Shown: positions 46,286 to 63,900 of the stretch, piece by piece
Position numbering within the stretch: the first letter of the stretch is position 1
Layout: the number at the start of each line of letters is the position of its first letter
NCBI RefSeq assembly: GCF_045679555.1
Contig: NC_092091.1
Location: 86,333,462-86,397,461, forward strand
DNA from: Salvelinus alpinus
Taxonomy: Eukaryota > Chordata > Actinopteri > Salmoniformes > Salmonidae
Direction: 5' to 3'
Length of the DNA: 64,000 nt
The notes under the pieces: model-generated
Database searches by the model: none
Seen by the model: the letters and a program-made list of their open reading frames with translations, nothing else
Told to the model about the DNA's origin: nothing
Position numbers and translations under genes: made by a program

Positions 46286-49200
46286 TTGATAATTCTCTGT
46301 GTTACACCAAACCGTACCTCTCCTGTAACTCCCAGTAATGGATATCAAGAATCTTTGGTTAAATCACATTATCCGTGTCCAAATACCCAGACTTGTGCTC
46401 TAAATAGTAAGCATTTTGGCTCTGTGAACTAAATTACATTTTATAGTAGCACATGTCAAATTAAAACAAATGAAATACGCTTTAAATGCCACAATGTCAT
46501 ATTAATGTCAGGATTTCATCTAGTAGAATTCACTGCACACTATTGAGGAAGAGAATCATCTTTCTAGACCCATGTGACTGACAACCTCTGATAATCAGCT
46601 GAAGGGAAACACTGTGCTGTTTCCTCCAGTCAGTTCATCCTAACACTGTTCCTCTGCTACCTGTAGGTGCTGTTTCCTCCAGTCAGTTCATCCTAACACT
46701 GTTCCTCTGCTACCTGTAGGTGCTGTTTCCTCCAGTCAGTTCATCCTAACACTGTTCCTCTGCTACCTGTAGGTGCTGTTTCCTCCAGTCAGTTCATCCT
46801 AACACTGTTCCTCTGCTACCTGTAGGTGCTGTTTCCTCCAGTCAGTTCATCCTAACACTGTTCTTCTGTTACCTGTAGGTGCTGTTTCCTTCAGTCAGTT
46901 CATCCTAACACTGTTCCTCTGCTTCCTGTAGGTGCTGTTTCCTCCAGTCAGTTCATCCTAACACTGTTCCTCTGTTACCTGTAGGTGCTGTTTCCTCCAG
47001 TCAGTTCATCCTAACACTGTTCCTCTGTTACCTGTAGGTGCTGTTTCCTCCAGTCAGTTCATCCTAACACTGTTCCTCTGCTACCTGTAGGTGCTGTTTC
47101 CTCCAGTCAGTTCATCCTAACACTGTTCCTCTGTTACCTGTAGGTGCTGTTTCCTTCAGTCAGTTCATCCTAACACTGTTCCTCTGCTACCTGTAGGTGC
47201 TGTTTCCTCCAGTCAGTTCATCCTAACACTGTTCCTCTGCTACCTGTAGGTGCTGTTTCCTCCAGTCTCTTCATCCTGACACTGTTCCTCTGCTACCTGT
47301 AGGTGCTGTTTCCTCCAGTCAGTTCATACTAACACTGTTCCTCTGTTACCTGTAGGTGCTGTTTCCTCCAGTCAGTTCATCCTAACACTGTTCCTCTGCT
47401 ACCTGTAGGTGCTGTTTCCTCCAGTCAGTTCATCCTAACACTGTTCCTCTGCTACCTGTAGGTGCTGTTTCCTCCAGTCAGTTCATCCTAACACTGTTCC
47501 TCTGCTACCTGTAGGTGCTGTTTCCTCCAGTCAGTTCATCCTAACACTGTTCCTCTGCTACCTGTAGGTGCTGTTTCCTCCAGTCAGTTCATCCTAACAC
47601 TGTTCCTCTGCTACCTGTAGGTGCTGTTTCCTCCAGTCTCTTCATCCTGACACTGTTCCTCTGCTACCTGTAGGTGCTGTTTCCTCCAGTCAGTTCATAC
47701 TAACACTGTTCCTCTGTTACCTGTAGGTGCTGTTTCCTCCAGTCAGTTCATCCTAACACTGTTCCTCTGCTACCTGTAGGTGCTGTTTCCTCCAGTCAGT
47801 TCATCCTAACACTGTTCCTCTGCTTCCTGTAGGTGCTGTTTCCTCCAGTCAGTTCATCCTAACACTATTCCTCTGTTACCTGTAGGTGCTGTTTCCTCCA
47901 GTCAGTTCATCCTAACACTGTTCCTCTGCTACCTGTAGGTGCTGTTTCCTCCTGTCAGTTCATCCTAACACTGTTCCTCTGCTTCCTGTAGGTGCTGTTT
48001 CCTCCAGTCAGTTCATCCTAACACTGTTCCTCTGCTACCTGTAGGTGCTGTTTCCTCCAGTCAGTTCATCCTAACACTGTTCCTCTGCTACCAGTAGGTG
48101 CTGTTTCCTCCAGTCAGTTCATCCTAACACTGTTCCTCTGCTTCCTGTAGGTGCTGTTTCCTCCAGTCAGTTCATCCTAACACTGTTCCTCTGCTTCCTG
48201 TAGGTGCTGTTTCCTCCAGTCAGTTCATCCTAACACTATTCCTCTGTTACCTGTAGGTGCTGTTTCCTCCAGTCAGTTCATCCTAACACTGTTCCTCTGC
48301 TACCTGTAGGTGCTGTTTCCTCCTGTCAGTTCATCCTAACACTGTTCCTCTGCTTCCTGTAGGTGCTGTTTCCTCCAGTCAGTTCATCCTAACACTGTTC
48401 CTCTGTTACCTGTAGGTGCTGTTTCCTCCAGTCAGTTCATCCTAACACTGTTCCTCTGCTACCTGTAGGTGCTGTTTCCTCCAGTCAGTTCATCCTAACA
48501 CTGTTCCTCTGCTACCAGTAGGTGCTGTTTCCTCCAGTCAGTTCATCCTAACACTGTTCCTCTGCTACCTGTAGGTGCTGTTTCCTCCAGTCAGGATGGG
48601 ATCTCTGCAGCAGAGGTGGAGCTGAGAGTCAGACCAGGAGACAACGTCGTTCTTCATTGTGACATCAAACACTATCTGGGAACAGATTGGCACAGAAACA
48701 GCTCTGTTGGGAACGGGGGTCATTTCAGAATTTCCAGATCCAATCCTGTCCCTCGATTCTATTTCCTGTGGCGTTCACAACAGTTCTATGATCTACTGAT
48801 TACTAACGTCTCTGAATCTGACCTGAGACTCTACTACTGTGGGGGCTGGCATAAACCTGTGGTGAACAAGGAAGGGTCTCTCAATGACACAGAAACAGCT
48901 ATTGAGGACAAAGATGTCTACCACCATGGAAATGTCATCACCAGTCTTTCATTTGGTAAGAAAATACTGTTTCTGTTTCTTTCTTTAGTGTGCCGTACAA
49001 AATACATTTACATACGTTGTAATGCCGGGGAAACAGAATCTCAATGAGAGACAAGTTTCTTAATTTATGCTTGTGTTTATGTCCAGAAACCAGTCCTACT
49101 GAGCCCTCCTCCCCTGATGTAGACTGTGGACTGTGTTGGATGTTGCTGTTCAGTCTGTGTCCTGTGTCTGCTCTCCTCTCCTCTCTCCTCTCCTTCGCCT

Positions 49201-49785
49201 GTGTCTACTCCTTCTGCAGAACAACAGGTAAACTCACTCTCTCACTCTCTGTAAGGATTCACTTTTTCATTCATTCATTTTTTAAAGTCTGGGTATTCCT
49301 AATCAATCATTCTTATTATGCAAATAAAAAGCTTCACTTAAAAAGCATCTTGACCACAACATGTAAACATCTACCAACTTTTAACTGATATGTCCTTGTT
49401 TGACCTCAAACTTGTTGTTTTAATTGTGATAACTCTTCCTCATCAGCTCCAACTGAGACTCAGGTTCCTCTGAACAGGACGACCACCAGGGGAAGTGGCA
49501 GCAGAGAGCAGACTACAGTCAGAGTGGGTGTTGTAGTTACATTTTGGGTAGCCATCTTGATTTGTAGTCCATGTATTTGTTAACCAGCCTTATTAAACAA
49601 AGAGTATTTTCAAAGGCAGATATAATCATTAATAACAACAATACATAATATATGATGATATATCATCAATATTAACAGATTAATAATACAATATCTCTCT
49701 CTCTCCTTGACTTCAGTACCTACACATCCATCAATACCAGCAGAGTGTGAGACCTATACCATCCATTAACACCAGCAGGGTGTGA
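44721..49785 (+). CDS. Receptor gene E: mosaic Ig V-set membrane protein
   Basis: Exons 44721-44757 (MDRLCVALIAFFS), 48575-48955, 49087-49227, 49447-49523 and 49717-49785; 705 nt, 234 residues, in frame. Intron 1 is 3.8 kb and includes 37 copies of the 53-bp unit. The leader and promoter are of gene-C type. The V domain is of B/F subtype (VVLHCDIKHYLGTDWHRN; DLRLYYC, with Gly to Arg before LYYC). The TM exon is B-like (PDVDCGLCWMLLF). The juxtamembrane exon is the longer 77-nt A/D form. The tail, like A's, lacks the first ITIM segment and would begin at the TTCAG just upstream of TACCTACACATCC, giving [13 protein letters not shown].. with no ITIM. The tail exon is uncertain. Likely a receptor assembled by recombination; function not predictable. 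Confidence 0.55.
46286..46613 (+). other. Intron 1 of gene E, unique part
   Basis: No repeat or exon recognised between the C/E arm and the 53-bp array. Confidence 0.4.
46614..48574 (+). repeat. 53-bp splice-acceptor minisatellite, 37 copies (gene E)
   Basis: 1961 bp, exactly 37 x 53, with no length change in any unit. A multi-unit block with the CTCTTCATCCTGACAC and GTTCATACTAACAC variants appears twice (47265-47345 and 47635-47710), and another with CTGTCAGTTC twice (47950, 48325), showing block duplications. Confidence 0.95.
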
Positions 49786-50046
49786 GACCTATACCAGTTA
49801 TCAACACCAGCAGGGTGTGAGACCTATACCAGTTATCAACACCAGCAGGGTGTGAGACCTATACCAGTTATCAACACCAGCAGGGTGTGAGACCTATACC
49901 ATCCATCAATACCAGCAGAGTGTGAGGCCTATATCATCCATTAACACCAGCAGGGTGTGAGACCTATACCAGTTATCAACACCAGCAGGGTGTGAGACCT
50001 ATACCATCCATCAATACCAGCAGGGTGTGAGCCCTATACCATCATT
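49728..50046 (+). repeat. Terminal-exon minisatellite, gene E, part 1
   Basis: About 9 units, partly with GTTATCAACACCAGCAGGGT variants not seen at the other genes. Interrupted by a LINE insertion; continues at 50970-51085. Confidence 0.85.
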
Positions 50047-50960
50047 AAGTTTGCAGACGACACAATAGTGGTATTCCTGATCACCGACAACGACGAGACA
50101 GCCTATAAGGAGGAAGTCAGAGACCTGGCCGGGTGGTGCCAGAATAACAACCTATCCCTCAACGTAACCAAGAGTAAGCAGATTATTGTGAACTACAGGA
50201 AAAGGAGGACCGAGCACGTCCCTATTCTCATCAACGGGGCCGTAGTGGAGCAGGTTGAGAGCTTCAACTTCCTTGGTGTCCACATCAACAACAAACTAGA
50301 ATGGTCCAAACACACCAGACAGTCGTGAAGAGGGCACGACAAAACCTATTCCCCCTCAGGAAACTAAAAAGTTTTGGCATGGGTCCTCAGATCCTCAAAA
50401 AGTACTACAGCTGCAACATCGAGAGCATCCTGACGGGTTGCATCACTGTCTGGTATGGCAACTGCTCGGCCTCCGACCGCAAGGCACTACAGAGGGTAGT
50501 GCGTATGGCCCAGTACATCACTGGGGCTAAGCTGCCTGCCATCCAGGACCTCTACACCAGGCGGTGTCAGAGGAAGGCCCTAAAAATTGTCAAAGACCCC
50601 AGCCACCCCAGTCATAGACTGTTCTCTCTACTACCGCATGGCAAGCGGTACCAGAGTGCCAAGTCTAGGACAAAAAGGCTTCTCAACAGTTTTTACCCCC
50701 AAGCCATAAGACTCCTGAACAGGTAATAAAATGCCTACCCGCACTATTTGCATTGTGTGCCCCCCCCCCCCCCAACCCCTCTTTTACACTGCTGCTACTC
50801 TCTGTTTATCATATATGCATAGTCACTTAAACTATACATTCATGTACATACTACCTCAATTGGGCCGACCAACCAGTGCTCCCGCACATTGGCTAACCGG
50901 GTTATCTGCATTGTGTTGTATTCAGCGCACGTGACAAATTAACTTTGATTTGATTTGACA
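50036..50960 (+). mobile_element. 5'-truncated LINE inserted in the gene E 3' array
   Basis: Same family as 39238-43345. Begins in the RT palm (TIIKFADDT..), continues QVESFNFLGVHI, one frameshift near 50310, then ESILTGCITVWYGNCSAS and KRLLNSFYPQAIRLLNR. The 3'UTR ends TTTGATTTGATTTGA. It lacks the 39-bp repeat altogether. CATCATTA occurs at both edges (50040 and 50964), consistent with a target duplication or microhomology at the 5' junction. Confidence 0.8.
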
Positions 50961-51085
50961 AGTCATCATTACCATCAGAGTGAGACCTATACCAGCCATC
51001 AATACCAGCAGGGTGTGAGCCCTGTACCATCTATTAATACCAGCAGTGTGTGAACCCTATACCATCCATCAATACCAGCAGAGGG
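50961..51085 (+). repeat. Terminal-exon minisatellite, gene E, part 2
   Basis: Three to four further 33/35-bp units after the LINE. Confidence 0.8.
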
Positions 51086-51524
51086 TGAAAATACATCACA
51101 GTAAAATAATGTTTTTAAAAACTTCAGGAATATATATTTTTGTGAAGTGAAATGTTTTTATATGTACCTTGAATGTGTCCAATGAGAAACTGTCGTCATG
51201 TGGTTTCACCAAACCATCATCCAATGGGCTCATTCTTTCTCTATTACCCAGATGGTTGATAATGATTTTGATTTGGTGAAGATTTTGGATGAACTTCGAG
51301 ATTTATGGCATTTGGTATTTTTGCTTTATTTTATTTTTATTGCTTTTTTCTTTTTAAACACAAAGTTTCTACTTTTAGCTTTTTTGTTGTTTGTTTGAGA
51401 GTAAAAACATTTTATTGTTATGCATTTTCTATTTTGTAAAATGAGCTGATGTTATTGTCTGATTTATAGTTGGTGAATATACCTGTAATGAATATCTTTT
51501 GGAATAAAATTATGTTTTTTAAAG
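51086..51524 (+). other. 3'UTR of gene E
   Basis: AATAAA at 51503-51508 is the best poly(A) signal. 51110-51170 resembles, inverted, 961-1015 at the left end of the window. No further gene. Confidence 0.45.
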
Positions 51525-52275
51525 ATTATAATGTTCTGTGGTATAATTAACCTGATTTCACTATGTAACTCTGTTGATAATGTGGTATAATTAACCTGAT
51601 TTCACTATGTAACTCTACTGATAATGTGGTATAATTCACCTGATTTCACTATGTAACTCTATTGATAATGTGGTATAATTAACCTGATTTCACTATGTAA
51701 CTCTACTGATAATGTGGTATAATTCACCTGATTTCACTATGTACCTCTATTGATAATGTGGTATAATTCACCTGATTTCACTATGTAACTCTACTGATAA
51801 TGTGGTATAATTAACCTGATTTCACTATGTAACTCTACTGATAATGTGGTATAATTAACCTGGTTTCACTATGTAACTACTGATAATGTGGTATAATTAA
51901 CCTGATTTCACTATGTAACTCTACTGATAATGTGGTATAATGAACCTGATTTCACTATGTACCTCTATTGATAATGTGGTATAATTAACCTGACTTCACT
52001 ATGTAACTCTATTGATAATGTGGTATAATTAACCTTATTTCACTATGTAACTCTATTGATAATGTGGTTTAATTAACCTGATTTCACTATGTAACTCTAC
52101 TGATAATGTGGTATAATTAACCTGATTTCACTATGTAACTATATTGATAATGTGGTATAATTCACCTGATCACTATGTAACTCTACTGATAATGTGGTAT
52201 AATTAACCTGATTTCACTATGTAACTCTATTGATAATGTGGTATAATTAACCTGATTTCACTATGTAACTCTACA
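51525..52275. repeat. 44-bp minisatellite, about 17 copies
   Basis: Unit GTGGTATAATTAACCTGATT plus TCACTATGTAACTCTATTGA and TAAT. It lies immediately downstream of the gene E poly(A) site and starts from TATAATGTTCTGTGGTATAA. Confidence 0.9.
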
Positions 52276-52554
52276 TAGAATGTGTTTTAAAGCTTTACTG
52301 AGCTACTTTTAGTAAACTTTAACCGAAGGCAAGGTGTTTGTAACCATGGAAACTGCTGGGATTCTGTTCAACATCTGTCTTCCTCTAAAGCCACACCCCC
52401 TTAGCATCCAAGCCACACCCTCTTAACCTATAAGTCACACCCTTGTCTCGTCTAAGCCAACCCTCTAAGTATATAAACCACACCTACTAAGCCTATAAGC
52501 CACACCCTCAAACATAAACCTCGCTGAAATGTCAAACAGAATGGCCAGACCTTA
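52276..52554. repeat. 3'-flank module, second copy
   Basis: 52388-52549 is nearly identical to 1-150 in the same orientation and leads into the same 21-bp array. 52276-52387 shows nothing. Confidence 0.6.
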
Positions 52555-53930
52555 ACATTACGGAGACTGTAGTTAACATTGAGGAGACTGTATTTAACAT
52601 GGAGGAGACTGTAGTTAACATTGAGGAGACTGTAGTTAACATGAAGGAGACTGTAGTTAACATTGAGGAGACTGTAGTTAACATTACGGAGACTGTAGTT
52701 AACATTGAGGAGACTGTAGTTAACATGAAGGAGACTGTAGTTAACATTGAGGAGACTGTAGTTAACATTACGGAGACTGTAGTTAACATTGAGGAGACTG
52801 TAGTTAACATGAAGGAGACTGTAGTTAACATGGAGGATACTGTAGTTAACATGGAGGAGACTGTAGTTAACATGGAGGAGACTGTAGTTAACATGGAGGA
52901 GACTGTAGTTAACATGGAGGAGACTGTAGTTAACATTGAAGAGACTGTAGTTAACATAGAGGAGACTGTAGTTAACATTGAAGAGACTGTAGTTAACATA
53001 GAGGAGACTGTAGTTAACATGGAGGAGACTGTAGTTGACATTGAGGAGACTGTAGTTAACATGGAAGAGACTGTTGGGCAGCATCTCAAACAGAATGACC
53101 AGACCTTAACATGGAGGAGACTGTAGTTAACATTGAGGAGACTGTAGTTAACATGGAGGAGACTGTAGTTAACATGGAGGAGACTGTAGTTAACATGGAG
53201 GAGACTGTAGTTAACATGAAGGAGACTGTAGTTAACATGGAGGAGACTGTAGTTAACATGGAGGAGACTGTAGTTAACATGGAGGAGACTGCACTTAACA
53301 TGGAGGAGACTGTAGTTTACATTGAGGAGACTGTAGTTAACATGGAGGAGACTGTAGTTTACATGGAGGAGACTGTAGTTAACATGGAGGAGACTGTAGT
53401 TAACATGGAGGAGACTGTAGTTAACATGGAGGAGACTGTAGTTTACATTGAGAAGACTGTAGTTAACATGGAGGAGACTGTAGTTTACATTGAGGAGACT
53501 GTAGTTAACATGGAGGAGAATGTAGTTAACATTGAGGAGACTGTAGTTAACATGGAGGAGACTGTAGTTAAAACCTCTAACGAGTCATAAACCCGGATCC
53601 GGGATCCCCCCCATCAAAAAAGCTGACTAGCATAGCCTAGCCTAAAGCCACAGGGATATCATATAATAAAATGTTCATGAAATCACAAATCCAAGACACC
53701 AGATGAAAGATACACATCTTGTGAATCCAGCCATCATTTCTGATTTTTAAAATGTTTTACAGGGAAGACACAATATGTATTTCTATTAGCTAACCACCAT
53801 AGCAAAAGACACAACTTTTTTTCCCACCATTTTTTTCCTGCATAGGTAGCTATCACAAATTCGACCAAATAAAGATATAAATAGTCACTAACCAAGAAAC
53901 AACTTCATCAGATGACAGTCTGATAACATA

Positions 53931-55537
<1,607 letters not shown>

Positions 55538-57075
55538 TATTTATTGTATAGCATATGTTTTGTTCGAAAAATGTGCATATTTCAGGTATAAATCATAGTT
55601 TTACATTATAGCCACCATCACAACTCTCACCAAAGCAACTAGAATAACTACAGAGAGCAACGTTAATTACCTAAATTCTCATCATAAAACATTTATGAAA
55701 AATACACAGCATACAGCAAATGAAAGACAAAGATCTTGTGAATCCAGCCAATATTTCAGATTCTTTAAGTGTTTTACAGCAAAAACACAATTTAGCATTA
55801 TATTAGCTTACTACAATAGCCAACCACACAGCAGCATTGATTCATGCACGTTAGCGATAGCGAATAAACCAGCAAAAGATATTACATTTTTCACTAACCT
55901 TCTCAAAACTTCATCAGATGACAGTCCTATAACATCATATTACACAATACATATATTGTTTGTTCGAAAATGTGCATATTTAGCGGCACAAATCGTGGTT
56001 ATACAATGAGAATAGTAGCCAAGCTGCCAACAAAATGTCGGGAGAAATCTTGGGAGAGGCACCTAATCTAATCAATAACTAATCATAAACTTGACTAAAA
56101 AATACAGGTTGGACAGCAAATGAAAGATACATTAGTTCTTAATGCAACCGCTGTGTTAGATTTTTTAAATTAACGTTACTACGACATACAGCGTGCGTTA
56201 AAGCGAGACCGCACCGAAATTAATGGCGGAATAATAGTTTTACATTTTTCAACAGAACAACGAATTAACATCATAAATAGTTCTTACTTTTTGATGAGCT
56301 TCCATCAGAATCTTGTGCAAGTGGTCCTTTGTCCAGAATCATCGTTGCTCGGTTGTAGATTGTCGTCTTCAACTTAGGAATTAGCAGCAAACATTAGCTA
56401 TGTGGCCCAGACGTGCCCAACTCTTCATAACGCAGCACAAAGAAATATCCGAAAATCGCAATATACTGATATAAACTGATATAACTCGGTTTAAAATAAC
56501 TACATTATGATGTCTTTAACACCTATATCGAATAAAATCAGAGCCGGATATATCTAAGGTCTATAACGAGAGCTTTTCAGAATGCCATCCTGAGGTCTGT
56601 CTTGCACCATGACGAACGTTGAAAAGAGTGCACCCCCGGTTCCAAGAGCCTTTATATGGCCTCAGATCTGCCTAGCAACACCATTCCAATTCTCACTGCT
56701 TACTGACATCAAGGGGAAATCGTATGTTGTGCATGTCGACTCATAGATTATATGCAACTTAATAAACTGACCCTGGAACAGAGTGCCCGATTTCAGATTT
56801 CTCACTTCCTAACAGGAAGTTAGCTGCAACTTGAGTTCTGTTTTACTCACAGATATAATTCAAACGGTTTTAGAAACTAGAGAGTGTTTTCTATCCAATA
56901 GTAATAATAATATGCATATTGTACGAGCAAGAATTGAGTACGAGGCAGTTTAATTTGGGAACGAATTTATACAAAGTCGAAATGGCGCCCCCCTATTGAC
57001 AAGAAGTTTTAACATTGAGGAGACTGTAGTTAACATGGAGGAGACTGTAGTTAACATGGAGGAGACTGTAGGGCA

Positions 57076-57789
57076 GCATCTCAAACAGAATGACCAGAAT
57101 TTTTTTTGTCATAATATATACACAAACTGAACTGTTTTGGCTGGAAGCATGCGGACACCTTTGGTCACCTACTAAGCCTATAAGCCACACCTCCAAACAC
57201 AGACCTCTCTGATAGGTTGCTGGAGCCGAGTCAGACTGAATGGCATGACATTGAACAGGAAGAGACCATAGTGTCCTCATACTCAACTCTGGACCTCCAA
57301 GCCAGCTGTGTTTTTACATTGTTCCCTTCTCTCTAATCAGGAGTTGATTTAGACCTGTGATACCAGGTGGGTGTAATTAATGATCAGGTAGAACAGAGAA
57401 CCAGCAGGCAATGGACCTCGTAGGGTCAGAGTTCAATACCCCTGACATGGTGGGAGAGAATGAAATAATGAAATAACATCTAATGAAACTGAATCAATAT
57501 TTATTGAAAATTGCTTTTAAAACACATCAAATCACTGCAAACATGAATTACAATGTTAAACCAAAAATAAAAACTTCCAAACTGAAACTATATCAAAACC
57601 TTTTTAAACATTTTCCCTGAGCTTAAAAACAACATTTTAAAATAACTATTGTTATGATTATTATAAGCCAAAATGCACAAATGAAAGGCTACAGACGAAA
57701 GTAAAAAAGTCACTAGTACAAAAATATAATAACTCACACAATCAAAGCTGTAATACCTTGTCCTCCCTGATAAATAATGTTATAGGTCT
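57076..57789 (-). other. Downstream flank of gene F
   Basis: 57150-57785 is a close direct copy of 1430-2060, downstream of gene A, including the minus-strand AATAAA at 57500-57505, the candidate poly(A) signal of gene F. No gene. Confidence 0.55.
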
Positions 57790-58922
57790 CACTCTGATGG
57801 TATTGATGGATGGTATAGGTCTCTCTCTGATGGTATTGATGGATGGTATAGGTCTCTCTCTGATGGTATTGCTGGATGGTATAGGTCTCACTCTCATGGT
57901 ATTGATGGCTGGTATAGGTCTCACTCTGCTGGTATTGATGGATGGTATAGGTCTCACTCTGATGGTATTGATGGCTGGTATAGGTCTCACTCTGATGGTA
58001 TTGATGGCTGGTATAGGTCTCACTCTGATGGTATTGATGGACGGTATAGGTCTCACTCTGATGGTATTGATGGCTGGTATAGGTCTCACTCTGATGGTAT
58101 TGATGGCTGGTATAGGTCTCACTCTGATGGTATTGATGGATGGTATAGGTCTCACTCTGATGGTATTGATGGACGGTATAGGTCTCACTCTGATGGTATT
58201 GATGGATGGTACAGGTCTAACTCTGATGGTATTGATGGATGGTATAGGTCTCACTGCTGGTATTGATGGATGGTATAGGTCTCACTCTGATGGTATTGAT
58301 GGATGGTATAGGTCTCACTGCTGGTATTGATGGATGGTATAGGTCTCACTCTGATGGTATTGATGGACGGTATAGGTCTCACTCTGATGGTATTGATGGA
58401 TGGTATAGGTCTCACTGCTGGTATTGATGGATGGTATAGGTCTCACACTCTGCTGGTATTGATGACTCGTATAGGTTTCACTCTGCTGGTATTTATGACT
58501 GGTAAAGATCTCACACTGCTTGTATTGATGGCTGGTATAGGTCTCACACTCTGCTGGTATTGATGGATGGTATAGGACTCACTCTGCTGGTATTGATGGA
58601 TGGTATAGGTCTGACACTCTGCTGGTATTGATGGCTGGTATAGGTCTCACACTCTGCTGGTATTGATGGATGGTATAGGACTCACTCTGCTGGTATTGAT
58701 GGATGGTATAGGTCTCACACTCTGCTGGTATTGATGGATGATATAGGTCTCACACTCTGCTGGTATTGATGGATGGTATAGGTCTCACACTCTGCTGGTA
58801 TTGAAGGATAGTATAGGTCTGACACTCTGCTGGTATTGATGGATGGTATAGGTCTCACTCTGCTGATATTGATGGCTTGTTTAAGTCTCTCCCTCTGCTG
58901 GTATTGATGGCTGGTATAGGTT

Positions 58923-58945
<23 letters not shown>
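57790..58945 (-). repeat. 33/35-bp terminal-exon minisatellite, gene F
   Basis: About 35 units, the longest of the five arrays. 57790-58250 is almost all 33-bp units with an Ile variant (INTIRVRPIPS), open in frame. Nearer the gene, 35-bp units with a TGA dominate. Confidence 0.9.
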
Positions 58946-61625
<2,680 letters not shown>

Positions 61626-61844
61626 CTGGTGGTCTGATGGTGTGATGGTGACTGTCAGAGAGTAACAAGGTCTTTGCTGCGTATTTCCGTGTTCATGACT
61701 AGATGTACTTTACCATGAAAGGACATACGAGCAGCGATTGGTTCGATCGAATGGAAAGTTTTCAGCTCGTGGTACACTTGTTGTGTGACATGAAGGGGAG
61801 GGTTTAGCATCGAAGTAAACAAGTTTCACACCGACATGACGTCA
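61626..61844 (-). promoter_or_regulatory. Proximal promoter block of gene F
   Basis: Inverted CCAAT (ATTGG) at 61737-61741 and CRE TGACGTCA at 61837-61844, spaced as in gene B. In the last 60 bp before the ATG, one GACCCAGCTACTC segment is shortened. Confidence 0.5.
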
Positions 61845-61999
61845 CTGGAAAATATTCAGCTTCTTTGAGGTGGTCGTTGTAGATAGCAACACCTAAATAT
61901 CAGCACATGGTCAAAGTCAACCTACTGCAACATCATTAAACACAACATGAAAAACCAAACGCTAATTTTGATGTCACTTTGATCCTTGAAAGAGAAGAC

Positions 62000-62840
62000 T
62001 TGAGACAGAGGCCTATCATGAGACAGAGACCTATCTTGAGACAGGGACCTATCTTGAGACAGAGACCTATCTTGAGACAGAGACCTATCATGAGACAGAG
62101 GCCTATCTTGAGACAGAGACCTATCATGAGACAGAGACCTATCTCGAGACAGAGACCTATCATGAGACAGAGACAGAGACCTATCTTGAGACAGAGACCT
62201 ATCTTGAGACAGAGGCCTATCTTGAGACAGACACCTATCTTGAGACAGAGACCTATCTTGAGACAGAGACCTATCTTGAGACAGAGACCTATCTTGAGAC
62301 AGAGGCCTATCTTGAGACAGAGGCCTATCTTGAGACAGAGACCTATCTTGAGACAGAGACCTATCTTGAGACAGAGACCTATCTTGAGACAGAGGCCTAT
62401 CTCAAGAGAGGCCTATCTTGAGACAGAGGCCTATCTTGAGACAGACACCTATCTTGAGACAGAGATCTATCTTGAGACAGACACCTATCTTGAGACAGAG
62501 ACCTATCTTGAGACAGAGACCTATCTTGAGACAGAGACCTATCTTGAGACAGAGACCTATCTTGAGACAGAGGCCTATCTCAAGAGAGGCCTATCTTGAG
62601 ACAGAGGCCTATCTTGAGACAGAGGCCTATCTTGAGACAGAGACCTATCTTGAGACAGAGGCCTATCTCAAGAGAGGCCTATCTTGAGACAGAGGCCTAT
62701 CTTGAGACAGAGACCTATCTTGAGACAGAGACCTATCTTGAGACAGAGGCCTATCTCAAGAGAGGCCTATCTTGAGACAGAGGCCTATCTTGAGACAGAG
62801 ACCTATCTTGAGACAGAGACCTATCTTGAGACAGAGGCCT
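62000..62840 (-). repeat. 18-bp minisatellite upstream of gene F, about 46 copies
   Basis: Unit GAGACAGAGACCTATCTT. Four blocks end in CTCAAGAGAGGCCTATC (62400, 62580, 62665, 62755), marking block duplication. Inverted partner of 16617-16996. Confidence 0.9.
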
Positions 62841-63469
62841 AAGGTTGGCCTCTATACCTGTATCCTGCCAGTATTAATGTTTGATTTATCAAACGATGAA
62901 CATCTATTAATCATAACATTTAAAACCTGGTCTGTATGAACTATTTCAGGCATCCCAAAATGTAGTTTTTATCTACCAAACATCGAGACCTCACCCTGAC
63001 TTGAAAACCATGGGCGCGTTCGAGTAGATCACGTTTGTTGAGTTGTTGAGCATCGTTGGTCACCGCCTTACAAAGTGTGTTACATTATGGTTATAAAAAT
63101 TGTCCGACTTGTGACGACATGGAGGCTGTATGACCTTGACTAAAACCATGTGATCAAAGGTCATGCAGATGTTGATGAAGTCGCTGCAGTTGCTTCTCAC
63201 CAACTGGACCATGTAACCATCACCTGCATTGTGGGAGGGACTATTTGTCAACCAATCATTGGGGTGTTTTTGGTTGACCTACTGGAACGTGGTGAAAGAC
63301 GTGACTGAAACAGGAACCTCCTTGTCATGATTGTAAAGCTACAGGGGATACAAATGAAAGTGATATTTGAGACCTCTCTCTAACTAATTAATTATTCACA
63401 CGTTATGTATTCAGTTTGTAATGAGTGATATGGGGCGTATAGTAAAGTTTATTTACACATTTATAAAGA
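62841..63469 (-). other. Upstream spacer of gene F
   Basis: 62840-62960 matches 5215-5335 upstream of gene A; 63000-63470 is the inverted copy of about 16246-16570. No gene seen. Confidence 0.45.
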
Positions 63470-63900
63470 AAAACTTTTAGAAACACCAGCAGCTATGTTG
63501 ACACTGTCATGTTGAAACAGCCCAAACTACAACCAGAAACTACAACCAGAAACTACAATAACCATAATGCTCTATAGAGGATGTGACTGGAACAGAAACA
63601 CTTCTAGAAACACCAGCAGCTATGTTGACACTGTCATGTTGAAACAGCCAGAAACTACAACCAGAAACTACAACCAGAAACTACAATAACCATAATGCTC
63701 TATAGAGGATGTGACTGGAACAGAAACACTTCTAGAAACACCAGCAGCTATGTTGACACTGTCATGTTGAAACAGCCAGAAACTACAACCAGAAACTACA
63801 ACCAGAAACTACAATAACCATAATGCTCTATAGAGGATGTGACTGGAACAGAATCACTTCTAGAAACACCAGCAGCTGTGTTGACACTGTCATGTTGATC
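63470..63900 (-). repeat. About 115-126-bp tandem repeat, 3.5 copies
   Basis: Inverted counterpart of 15638-16245; units are longer here through an extra AACTACAACCAG segment. Confidence 0.85.

Noticed and set aside
46614..48574. CRISPR-like array
   Set aside because: Regular 53-bp period, but there are no distinct spacers: the whole unit repeats. The genome is a vertebrate, and the unit is a splice-site duplicate.
51198..51398. 66-codon hydrophobic frame after gene E
   Set aside because: AT-rich 3'UTR; no support.
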